From Diaporthe sp. PMI_573 (lineage: Eukaryota > Ascomycota > Sordariomycetes > Diaporthales > Diaporthaceae), in NCBI GenBank assembly GCA_021399435.1, contig JAJTUP010000003.1, positions 2,418,001-2,482,000 of the forward strand: a DNA stretch of 64,000 bases, written 5' to 3'. Position 1 is the first letter of the stretch. The number at the start of each line of letters is the position of its first letter. The translations under genes were made by a program, and so were the position numbers. The notes beneath the pieces are model-generated. The model saw only the letters and a list, made by a program, of their open reading frames with translations, did no database searches and was not told the DNA's origin. Below, piece after piece: positions 45,075 to 54,809 of the stretch.

Positions 45075-48000
45075 TTAAGCCCTCCAATACCCAGCCTCGG
45101 CCTCCTTGTTCCCCAGGCTCAGCCTCGACAAGTCCTGCTCAATCTCGCCGAGGGCACTGCTCCTGTTCACGGGCACGCTCCTCACTGACAGCGGCCTGTC
45201 CACTCCGCCTTCTCCCGCCATCTCATGCGCTTTGTCCCTCATCGACCCCTTGCCCTTCCTAAGACTGCGGCGCTTCGCAGCTGCCATAGACCGCAGCTCA
45301 GCGTCGAGGTCAGACTCCTCACCCCGTGGCTCGCCGTATCCCTCGTCAAGCTCGCTCACGCTGACGCTGACACTGTCATCCACCATCTTCACCACGGGCT
45401 CCCCGCCGGGCAGCCTCACCTCCGTAGCCTCAAGCGTCTCGGCAATGTCCAGGAGCAGCACGTCCATCGGGCAGATGTACGCGACCCGCTTGCGCTGAGA
45501 CCAGGCCAGCACGTGGCCACAGACCTGCCCCTTGTTGCGCTCGATGATCCACGCCCCACTGTCGCCAGGGAGTCCCAAGGGCCGCCGTGGCTTGTCGCCG
45601 GGGTTCCTCTCAGACGCCGGCGAGCTGGTGATCTGGTAAGTATGACTAGGCGACGTCCGACCGTAGATCTTGACCGAAACAAGTGTCGGTAGTATGACCC
45701 CAGTCTGCAGGCCGCTGGTGCGCGCCATGCACTGCACTTCCAGGTTCGGCAGAGAGCTGGCTGGCACTACCGAGGTCGGGTGCATGGGCTGCGGCACATC
45801 GCTGTCGGCAACGGGGATGGCGTTGTCACGCGGTAGCCGGTCATCTTTGAACTCGAAGAGGGCCCAGTCTATCTCGTGAACCAGGCCGCGGTCGTCATTG
45901 CGACGGCGGATGCCACTCGAGGCGAACACCTCGCCCAGGCTAAAGGTGTCCAGGTGTTCTTCATCTTGCGTGTCCGGGCTGGCGAAGAAACCCTCCTCGA
46001 CGTCGTCAAGCGCTGGCTGGCTCACGACGTATCCGTCTCCGCAACCGGGCTCTATGCCAGGTATATCTCCGGCGTCAACGTATTGATCTTCTTCTGGCTC
46101 GTCGTCAGAGTATTCGCTGGTTACGGCCGACTCGGTGAAGGCATCGGAACCGTCGTCGGAGAACTCGGCCGCGAAATCTTCAGTGTCGCTGCTGCTTCCC
46201 GAGTTGGGTGAATCATCCTCCGGGTACTGCTGAGCGTACCAGGCAGCCAGGTCAGGCACCTGGTTCTCGGGGCCTGCTCCGCTGCGAAGCGGCTGCTGTG
46301 GCCCCTCATGAGCAGATGCCTCAGGGTCGTCAAGCATGTGGTGCACTGTCATGCCGTACGTCTTCTCATCAACCACAACTAGTCCTCCGAAGCTGACTGG
46401 AGGTAAGTGACGATCGCCAATCCAAGCTCCTATACTGGCTCCATTCAGCGGGCGCTCCTGAAAGCTACCATTAGCGGCCACTACTTCCCCTTGCTCGGTA
46501 CTCTCTGGGTGGGCCGCGCTGCGCTTAGTACCTTGATTTCGAGACCGGAGGACTTGTCCTCGGCACACCTTCAGGGCAAAGCCGGTGGTGCCATCGAACA
46601 GTGCGCCCATCTTCCGTCTCAGAATTGCCTTGACCTTCGAGACAGAGGTGCAAACGACGAGAACGGTAGGTGTCGTCTCCTTTGCCGTCTCGCCGATCGA
46701 CTCGAGCGAGATCTCGACCGACTCGGGGTTCTTGCGATAGAAGTGTCGAAGAGCTTGGTTGATCTGTGGCATGAGCACGGCATTCCAGTGCTCGACAGCC
46801 TCGGGAGGGAGTGGTGTGTGCGGGTAAAGGCGGCTCTTGGTTGATCGCTTCGCTCGCAATTCGGAGGACGCAGCGGCTGCTTGATCGGTGAGCGTACGGC
46901 GCTGTGTGGGGGCGCTCGGGGGCATACCTCGCTGGGTTTGGGCCTCCTGCGGCGCTGACCCTGGTGGGCTCCTCGACACGGTTGTCTGAGGAGCTGTCAG
47001 GGCGAAGCCAGCCTCCCGCGCCTTTTCATTCCTTGATGACGATGCGATCGCCTTGTCCGACTTCTGCCCCTCTGCCTGCTTGGACGAAGACTGGATTCCC
47101 AGATCGCTACTCAGGCGATCCTCAAGCCCTCCTACGCTGTCAAGTATGGCGCAAACCTCGAGGTATCGGCTGGCGCTGACCTGCACGCGCGTCATGACTT
47201 GATTGCTCTCTGTGCCGGCTGCGAGTTCTTCGTCAACCGCATTCCAGCACGTTTGGACCGCTTTCATGTAAAGCGTTCCACAATTCTTGGCCAGTTGCTC
47301 TAGAACGATCTCAGGTACGGATGTGGCTGTTGGTGAGGAGACAAGGTTCTCGAGGTTTGTCCACATGCCGATGGAGAGCAGGAGCATTCCAAGTGAGTAG
47401 ACGTCAAATGCCTTGGATTCGGGGTTTGACAGTGGGGACTGCTGTGTTGTCGTCTTTGGGTCGAGGGGGTGTCGGTAAAGTGAGGTTGTGGGTGTGGATC
47501 CCTCTTGAAAGCTCTCGGGGAACAAGTCAAAGGACGAAATCAGTGGCCGCCGGATGTCAACCTCTCCAGCTCCCATGCCTGGCTCGACCCCCACTGCCTT
47601 GCAGAATGAGATACTTGAGTTGGTCAGGTTGCCGTGAGTGATTCCTCGCGCGTGCATGTCGAACACGGTGTTGGCCAGGTTGTAGGCGAGGCGGAACTTG
47701 GCTTCGAGGGTCGGCTCGAAGTCAGGGCGTGCCAAAAGGTCGGAAAGGGAGCAGAGCGTGTTCAAAGTGTTGTGTGTCAAAGGCTCGTACGAGATGGGAT
47801 TGAAGCCGGGTGGGAAGTGGTAGACTAGGCCGAGTCTCGAGTTGTCCATGTCTTCGAAGTAGCCAAGCAGCTGGGGAAGCCCAGTCCAGGAGCCCGGCGA
47901 GCGCTGTGGTTCAGTCTGCAGCCCAGCAGAGAGCTTCTCGAACCGGGACATATCTGGCATGATGCCCGTGGCAGAATACATGGGATCAAACTCGGCATGT

Positions 48001-48725
48001 TCTAGAAGCAGTGCAGTGTAAGGGCGGCCGTTGTTCCTAGTCAAGTCGGAATACGCCTGTTTGCTCATGTAAACAATGTCCCGAGAATGGACGTCTGGCG
48101 TCGTCTCTGACATGGGGATGGGCTGTCTGTCTCTCAGACTGGTCAATGTCTGGGGATTGATCTGTTGTGGTGTCTGCATTCTGGTTGACTCAAAGGCCCG
48201 CAGGTCCTCTGTGGAAGCTCCCTGGAAGGGTCTTGCTCTTGCTGATGATGCAGCATTCGATCTTGTCCTTGAAAGGTCGTATAGAGTGTCGATGGATGTG
48301 GTCAGATCTCTGACCAAGTCCTCAAACCGAGCTTTGTCCCAGGCCACAATGGGAATCTTCTTGTCCCCCATGGGTGGAAGACCACCGGCCTGCCGTCTGG
48401 AGCTCGCCCATAATGGTTCCGCCTCAGCCAGGATCTCCTTGATCGTCGACATGATACTCCCGACAACCTCGCTGAGCCCAGCCTTCGATAGGGAGTCATC
48501 GATAATGTCCTGGTGGCCAGGGTCGGACCATTCAAGGCCCCAGGTGACGAGACGGTCATTCTGAATCTTCAGTTTCCGGTGGAGGGACTTGATATCTGGA
48601 TCCTCGGCGTTCTGGACTGGTTCCTTGACGAAGTCGGAGGACTTTTTGGTGTCGTTATAGAGTCTGCTGAGCCGCCGCTGGACGGGCAGCTGGTAGCCGC
48701 CCTGGGGGATACCGTACGACTCCAT
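45075..48725 (-). CDS. HeLo-like / pseudokinase / trypsin-like protease fusion
   Basis: 1216 aa in one exon; start at the first ATG (MESYGIPQGG; an upstream GTG adds 8 codons). Three parts can be read. (1) Residues 1-155 resemble the HET-s/HeLo helical domain: KLKIQNDRLVTWGLEW followed by a helix IMSTIKEILAEAEPLW. (2) Residues about 200-530 are kinase-like: hydrophobic core VYHFPPGF...LTHNTL, then HARGITHGNL (359-367), where the catalytic HRD is HGN, and SSFDLFPE (398-404) in place of DFG; the AFDVYSLGMLLLSIGMW helix (439-455) is typical. Both catalytic Asp are lost, so a pseudokinase. (3) Residues about 760-1100 look like a chymotrypsin-fold protease: YGMTVHHML (His795/796), EIDWALFEF (Asp953) and GLPGDSGAW (Ser1056), an intact triad. 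An acidic insert lies at 838-880. No signal peptide; probably cytosolic. Domain boundaries are by eye. Confidence 0.8.
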   Translation of the reverse strand: MESYGIPQGGYQLPVQRRLSRLYNDTKKSSDFVKEPVQNAEDPDIKSLHRKLKIQNDRLVTWGLEWSDPGHQDIIDDSLSKAGLSEVVGSIMSTIKEILAEAEPLWASSRRQAGGLPPMGDKKIPIVAWDKARFEDLVRDLTTSIDTLYDLSRTRSNAASSARARPFQGASTEDLRAFESTRMQTPQQINPQTLTSLRDRQPIPMSETTPDVHSRDIVYMSKQAYSDLTRNNGRPYTALLLEHAEFDPMYSATGIMPDMSRFEKLSAGLQTEPQRSPGSWTGLPQLLGYFEDMDNSRLGLVYHFPPGFNPISYEPLTHNTLNTLCSLSDLLARPDFEPTLEAKFRLAYNLANTVFDMHARGITHGNLTNSSISFCKAVGVEPGMGAGEVDIRRPLISSFDLFPESFQEGSTPTTSLYRHPLDPKTTTQQSPLSNPESKAFDVYSLGMLLLSIGMWTNLENLVSSPTATSVPEIVLEQLAKNCGTLYMKAVQTCWNAVDEELAAGTESNQVMTRVQVSASRYLEVCAILDSVGGLEDRLSSDLGIQSSSKQAEGQKSDKAIASSSRNEKAREAGFALTAPQTTVSRSPPGSAPQEAQTQRGMPPSAPTQRRTLTDQAAAASSELRAKRSTKSRLYPHTPLPPEAVEHWNAVLMPQINQALRHFYRKNPESVEISLESIGETAKETTPTVLVVCTSVSKVKAILRRKMGALFDGTTGFALKVCRGQVLRSRNQGTKRSAAHPESTEQGEVVAANGSFQERPLNGASIGAWIGDRHLPPVSFGGLVVVDEKTYGMTVHHMLDDPEASAHEGPQQPLRSGAGPENQVPDLAAWYAQQYPEDDSPNSGSSSDTEDFAAEFSDDGSDAFTESAVTSEYSDDEPEEDQYVDAGDIPGIEPGCGDGYVVSQPALDDVEEGFFASPDTQDEEHLDTFSLGEVFASSGIRRRNDDRGLVHEIDWALFEFKDDRLPRDNAIPVADSDVPQPMHPTSVVPASSLPNLEVQCMARTSGLQTGVILPTLVSVKIYGRTSPSHTYQITSSPASERNPGDKPRRPLGLPGDSGAWIIERNKGQVCGHVLAWSQRKRVAYICPMDVLLLDIAETLEATEVRLPGGEPVVKMVDDSVSVSVSELDEGYGEPRGEESDLDAELRSMAAAKRRSLRKGKGSMRDKAHEMAGEGGVDRPLSVRSVPVNRSSALGEIEQDLSRLSLGNKEAEAGYWRA

Positions 48726-51092
48726 GACGGAGCGATGTGAGGAATACACACGCTCACTGGGGGTGATAGAGACACGGTGACGGCCGTAGGGGCGACGACA
48801 AGGATGCTATGGTGATTTCTGTCTATTCACCTCATTGCCCCAGGCGTATTGAAGAGTGGGGAGTATTTCAGGGGAGAGTGTCCAGCCGGACGAAGGTGGA
48901 CCCGGGAGAAATGTTCAAGGCGAGGCTGCCGCGTGTATATCGCCCTGGGTGGTGGGCGTATGCGACCAGGCTACAGACTGGGAGTCGCAAACAGCTCAGC
49001 TCAGGTCAGTGATGGCAGCGGGCATGCGGCAAAGGACTGTGACCGTGATATGACTGGGAGAAGCGGGAGGGAAGAGGCATCGTCAAGGTACAAAACTGGC
49101 CTCGCAATGTTTCAACGGATGGCCGCGAGGAGGAGGCCACTACGACCCCCAGGGAGCTGGGGAGATGAGCGCAGGTGAAACAAAAGGGCGGCCACACGCC
49201 GCAATGTCGAGCTCTTAGTCTGGACTAGTTCGTCCCAAGCATCGCGTCGATAGCGTGCTGCCCGTCTGTGGTGGCCAGGCCGAACATGGACCTGGGCGGC
49301 CAGCCTTGCAAATGGGATGCCGGATAATTCGTCTGCCTAATGCAAGAACAAGCGGGCCTTCTTGCGTGTCTTCGCGTCGGGAAGCAGAGAGGGTCGGTGG
49401 CACCGCTCGCACAAGCCCCAAGCAAATGCCGGTCCCGAGTTTGACGGCTGCCTGGAGGTGATGGATCAGGCATCAGTATTTCTTCTATCTCGGCGTCTCA
49501 GACACCCTTGGGGGCCAATGGCGTGCCGCCTTGGCCTCACACTGCATATTGCGGACCCTGCCGACTGGTCTGGGCCGAGACTGCAGTTCAAAAGTACCTA
49601 TGTATCCAAGTACCTTCGTACCGACCGCGACGCCCTTGGAGCAGCCCAGCACCGAGACATTGTCTTCTTGTGTGCCATATGCCCACATTTATCTGAGTGA
49701 TCTCTATGTGGATCATCAAATTCTCCTCTCAAATCGGCAGTCCTCCAGCGGACACCGACATGGCACAAGGACCACTCCCCTATTCAGATGCTATTAGTCC
49801 AGATGTCTGGTCTCATTCCCCATTGACCAAGCACCAAACTTGGGAGGCACGAGATGGAATTAGCTTCGTCGCCACATTGCTTCTGCCTCACAGGCAGACA
49901 AGCTCGCACCTGCTGTCGCTCGCATTTTCGGCACAGTCCCGGGACGGGCACTAGTTTATGCATGCTCTAGTCCTTCCATTATGGACAGCAGTCTCTCCTT
50001 CGGCTATCTGATTGGGAGTCTGACAACCATTCCTACTGTGTATCGGCCTGACTGGCGGTCTTGGGCCTCCACAAAATTCCATAATCAAAGTCGAATGGAA
50101 CAAGATCGGTTTGATGATTCCAAATCTTACGTGCGGATGCTGTGTGGGTGTTCTATATTGATGCCCACCCTGTGCTCACCCTTCGGTCCCGTAAGACGGG
50201 AACTCGACTCCATTTCAGGATTATTGTCCCACCTTGCGACCGGGATGCCAGGTCATGGCTACCATAGACGGAAATCCCGTTCGATTGTGCCATACGAGCC
50301 TTCGCAGGAAACCACGGGACTTGAAAACATGGTGCCCTTCCGCACCGAAGTAGATATACAGCCTCTCACTCACGATTCACTTGACTAGTAATCCACTTGG
50401 CTTCTTGCTTTAGAAACCATTACGTCGATTCATGTATCCCTAGCTGTGGGCACTGAGGTCTGAAGCATGCCCCAATTGCCGACCCCCATGGAAGTGTTTT
50501 GTGCCAGGTTCCCCAGACCTCGTTTTAGCGGGGAGAGCACTGCCGCGTCCACCTGGGCATATGGATACTAATAAGATAGGCTTCAGGCTCCAGAATGAGG
50601 CTCTTGATTCATAGGATTCGTCTCACAGGGAAATGAATCTCGTCCTAACGTTAGCTAACATAAGGACCTTGCACATGTCACAGCAGGATTGCACTATGCC
50701 TCATGCGGGCTGAGTTCCCAAGCTTTCGGATGTCTCGACGCTCCAAGACCGGCGGTCAGAATCCCAAACTTAGCAGGATTACTCGGGCGCAACGATCCTT
50801 CCTCTAAGATCCTCAAGGTCAAGTGGCTGAACAGCAGCCTCACAAGCCATTCTCATGCACATGCTATCCATAGTCTGATGTCAGGCGAAGGCATACAGTG
50901 TTGCACTTCCCATGTGATCTACAATCGTTGCCTAATATTTGACTCTATCAGGCTTCGATGAAAAGCACTTGAGGCTTGAGGGGCTGCGGAGCCTCATCCC
51001 CCGATATTTTACAATGCTCCGCTCATGTTCAACACAATCATCATGTAGAAATGAGTATGCCAAAATGCTGAACCCTCGATCCACCTCACAAA
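48726..51092. other. Intergenic 2.4 kb
   Basis: It begins with the promoter of the fusion-protein gene (minus). A 135-codon ATG-started frame at 49981-50388 (+) has no recognisable domain and unremarkable composition; I do not call it. Nothing else seen. Confidence 0.5.
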
Positions 51093-52762
51093 TCAGCCTT
51101 CTTGCACCACCTGGCTCATGTCCACCGCAAGCTGGGTCACAAACGCGTGCGGGCGATCGAAGCAGGCATCCCATCGCGTCTCACCAGAGACCCAGAACCT
51201 CTCAAGTACGGCCTTTGCAACCATTGGCACATTTGAGCCGGCATGGTAGCTCAACTCCGAAAGCTTTCCTGACACGAAAGCACGCATTGGTGCAATGTCG
51301 TTCGCGGCCTGCACGCCAAGTAATACCAAGGGCCAGATCATGGAGTATCTGGTTCTAGGGGATGACAAGGCTGCTTCGAGTTGCATCCAGAGATTGCGGC
51401 CGTGTTCGGAACACTGTGCCATCATCTCAGGGGCTGAGGGCAAAACTGACAAGCTTTGCAGTGACAGGATGCAGTACAGCGACACGGCTGCCTGGTAAAT
51501 ATTTCCTACCAGCATCCATGCTTCCTGGGAGCAAGGCTTCGACTCGGACCATTCTTTTGGTGAGAAGAGCCGGACACGATCAATAATGTTGCGCGCCTCT
51601 TGAGAGTAGCACTGGGCTTCAGCATGTCCGCCTTCCACGGCTCGCACACGAAGGTGATTGATCTTGATTATCTCAGCAAACAGAGACGGAGGGCACATCT
51701 GAAAGGAAAATGGCCTCTGTCCATAATGGTTGACGATCATGTCAAGGTCCTCGATGTGTGAATCGGCCATGGTGAGATTCGCTGCCGGGGATGTCGTGTT
51801 CCCAATTATTGCAACGCTGTGTCACGTCAGTTATGACACTGGCTCAAATATCACTTTCTATCCCTTGATGAGTGGGACGTACAACATAAAGCAGAGAAGC
51901 AATTGATCTAAGCTCTTTGTCCCCGAAAGTGCGCGGACACCGCCACGGAGCATGGTCAAACTATCAAGTCCTTTTAGATGGTATCGCCAATTCGCCGAGG
52001 CGCCTTGATGAGCCTGCATTGGGGTATTATAACTCAGTACAAGTGGTATTTGAAGTTGACTGTAAGAACTCACATCGGCAAGTAAAAGTGCAACAATGCC
52101 GGAGACGAGTAGATCGCCATTTCGATTATGTTTTGCGTCGATATTCTCAAGGAGGGAGCGCATGATAATGCCACGGAAGTGATAAAACGACTTGGACAGG
52201 GACTCGTGACAGATGTCATTCCTCCTCGCTCGATTGATCCGGTGGCTAAGCGTCGTGCAGATCAGGCTGAGCCGTATGTACTCGGGAAAGCTAGTCCCTC
52301 TCTGGACATGGTAAGGGGTGACGAGATATATCGCGGGGTGCCGCCCAAGTTCACCGATGGGGAGCAGATCTCGGTAAATGCAGGTGTTGTCTGTCCATGT
52401 CAGTGACTTCAGGAAGCCCTGTCGGAATGTGGCGTGGGAGAATCACAGTAGTCTGCAGCCTCAAATAAGAAGCGGGCCTCCATTTCCATATCTGAATCTG
52501 GGGAAATTCCATTGTTGACGCTGCCGGTAGCCATTAAAATAGGGCGTCTCTCATTTTCAGGGCCTGCAGTCCCATTCCGCCTCTGTCGTTGGGATGTTAC
52601 TCTTCCCGTTGGGAGCCATCTCAGCCTCGCAGGTTTCACGTCACCATATCCAGTGCACTGAATGCCCGCTTGCAAACATTTTTTGCAAGTCGGACGCGTG
52701 AAGTCACAAGCTATCCGACGTCGAAGACATTCCCAGCAGTGACGATTGTGATTTTCGTCCAT
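51093..52762 (-). CDS. Zn2Cys6 transcription factor (Fungal_trans_2 type)
   Basis: Nuclear regulator. Exons (minus) 52762-52447, 52390-52074, 52013-51883 and 51816-51093, 495 aa. Introns of 56, 60 and 66 nt; the first (GTGATT...GGACAG, CTGAC branch site) has a weak donor but rebuilds the typical AADYYNTCIYRDL motif, and the others (GTGAGT, GTACGT) are canonical with matching phases. The zinc cluster is extremely N-terminal: Cys9, Cys12, Cys19, Cys26, Cys29 and Cys36, followed by a KPARLRWLPTG-type linker found in this subfamily. The rest is the helical regulatory domain (EYIRLSLICTTLSHR..., LLLADAHQG...NWRYHLKG, VAIIGNTTSPA). No activation motif evident. Flanked by the fusion-protein gene and the copper-protein gene, both on the same strand; targets unknown. 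Confidence 0.88.
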
Positions 52763-54023
52763 GTTTCGTATTGTTCACCAGTAGTATTCCCCGCTCTCTT
52801 CATGGGGAATTACAGAACAAACTTTATGCACAAGCAGGTTTCCGACCCTGAATAAAATTAAAGGTTCTCGATTGTTAGCTTGGTCTTATAGAAGTTGAAG
52901 GTCTGTAATACTTACAAGTCACAGTAGAAGAAGACATGAAGAACATGACGAGTACAAAGCATGCCTCTGTAAGCACGGACGAATTCACCCAGTGTCATGT
53001 TCTCCCAAATCCGAGACTAACAGCTCTTTCGAGAAACGCCTGGGCTGACGTCAAGTGGCTGCTGACTGTTGCAGGGGTATTCGTTTGCTGCATAATTTCC
53101 CTGTTATCTGGGGCATGTCAGAATCCATCGTGCCTGTCGCTATCTAAAGCGCATTATCCCCAGCTTTCGGTCCCGTGGTTCCAATGAGTCCGGAATATAG
53201 ATTTGGGTCGTCGTTTTCTCCTGATCCGATCAAGTGTCAGCCTTTCACTTAGCATGTGTGAAGTGAGAGGAAATTGTATTCCTGTGAGAATTGACTGCCA
53301 CGTCTGTCTTTCCTCCTGGATAAACCATATGATCAAGGTTTCCTATGTTACCCATGTTTCCCGATTACGCAGCTGCAGTTCAAGACAATTACTGCATTGC
53401 TGTCATCAATTTGGTCTATATGAGTTGGGAATTACTGATTTGAAACCAGCTCTTCCAAGCAGATTTATTTGTAATAACATGAAGATGGTGTGATTAATTG
53501 AGGTACAACTGTCATGGTGCCCACTGACTACTGTGGCCCGCTATATAAACATCTTAGCTTGGCTGGCGGCTTGTAGCTTCTAGTCTTGCGCAACAACAAG
53601 TTATCAACCATAACCTATCCTCCAGCACTGTGACAACAACAAATGAACCAGATGGATGACATAAAGGAATACACAACAACAAATCCTTAGAATCTCTTCA
53701 TTGCTTGGATTCTTTCAGCAATTTGAAACAGATTCTTACTTGTCTTGAAGGGCATTTGAAAGATAAGGTACAGTCGGACTGACAGGGTGCAGGCAGCAAA
53801 GTCACAAGAGTGCAAAAGTTTGGCTCTGACTCTTTATTGCATGCAACTTTGTCCATGTGCATTGAATTCACGGAATTGCGCTGAAAATTTCAAATGTATT
53901 AAACGATTTGCTGGTTCCTATCCTGTCCTTTGACACTGGACATAAATATCAAACACCACCTGCTACCTTAGAGAACGCCAGCCATTTTGAATACTAGGAA
54001 TTATTGATAAGTTTTCCAGATCA
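52763..54023. other. AT-rich intergenic region
   Basis: 1.26 kb, clearly more AT-rich than its neighbours (for example 53480-54010). No gene; holds the regulator's promoter and the 3' flank of the copper-protein gene. Confidence 0.55.
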
Positions 54024-54809
54024 TCACAGCAGGAGGCCAGCCCCGAAAATGCTAGCCACAACCACAGCAGCCAGGCTACCGACAAGTCCAGTGACAGACG
54101 GGGCCAGCCCAGGGGCCATGCTCTGTGAGCTGGAGGAGCTGGAGGAGCTCGACGAGCCTGAGGATGTCGAGGTGCCGTTGGTCGTGCTGTGGTCGGTTTC
54201 GACGAGAGCAGACAGGCTCGCGTCCGTTGAGAATTCTGCGGTCACAGAGCTACCATTTTTGCAGTCCGACGTCTGAGTACCTGAACCTGAGACATAGTTT
54301 ACGGCGGCGCACTGCAGGGTTGTTGGATCAGCCCCATTTTTCCTTGAAAAAGAAGACAGACAAGGGGGGAAAAAAAGGTGAGTAATTAAAGGTAGAACTT
54401 CCGCGGTATAACGTACCTGATATAGCAGCCCGTCTGGTGCATTAGCCACAACCCCCAATATTCCCTTCTGACCAACCCAGCTCTCGGGTGCTGCGACGGC
54501 TGGCTGGCAATAATCGCCTAGGCCATTTTGTGTGAAAATGGGGTACAGCTGGGACCAGTTGGACGCTGCTGTCTGGTCAAGGGTGCCGCGGATCAGCCAG
54601 CCTGCTGTGGGGTGGCCGAGGAATAGGTCAATGGGCTCTCCGCCGACGTGGAAGTCCGTGACATTGTCCTTGGAGAAATCGATCGTGACACCGCCGCAGG
54701 GGGCGTTGCTTTCGTTGTCCTCGTCGAAGGGGCCGATTGGCGCGGGGGCGTTGAGGGTGAAGTGCGCTGCGGCCAGGGTAGGGAGGAGGAGTAACCTGAG
54801 TGAAGCCAT
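54024..54809 (-). CDS. X325/BIM1-like LPMO-fold copper protein, GPI-anchored
   Basis: Member of the LPMO-like X325 family, whose members bind copper with an N-terminal histidine and include the copper-import factor Bim1 of Cryptococcus. Exons (minus) 54809-54417 and 54311-54024; the intron GTACGT...CTGCAG (105 nt) joins LLYQ to CAAVNYV. 226 aa. Signal peptide residues 1-15 (MASLRLLLLPTLAAA) with predicted cleavage just before His16, which becomes the mature N-terminus as the copper ligand. A second candidate ligand lies in LFLGHPTAGW, with Asp nearby. Four Cys sit in NAPCGG, GDYCQPA, YQCAAV and SDCKNG, as expected for two disulfides. A Ser-rich stretch and a hydrophobic end (AAVVVASIFGAGLLL) fit GPI attachment. 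Divergently oriented to the reductase gene 2.2 kb away. Confidence 0.88.
   Translation of the reverse strand: MASLRLLLLPTLAAAHFTLNAPAPIGPFDEDNESNAPCGGVTIDFSKDNVTDFHVGGEPIDLFLGHPTAGWLIRGTLDQTAASNWSQLYPIFTQNGLGDYCQPAVAAPESWVGQKGILGVVANAPDGLLYQVRYTAEVLPLITHLFFPPCLSSFSRKNGADPTTLQCAAVNYVSGSGTQTSDCKNGSSVTAEFSTDASLSALVETDHSTTNGTSTSSGSSSSSSSSSSQSMAPGLAPSVTGLVGSLAAVVVASIFGAGLLL

Noticed and set aside
49981..50388. 135-codon ATG-started frame
   Set aside because: No recognisable family; length is within chance expectation for a 2.4-kb gap.
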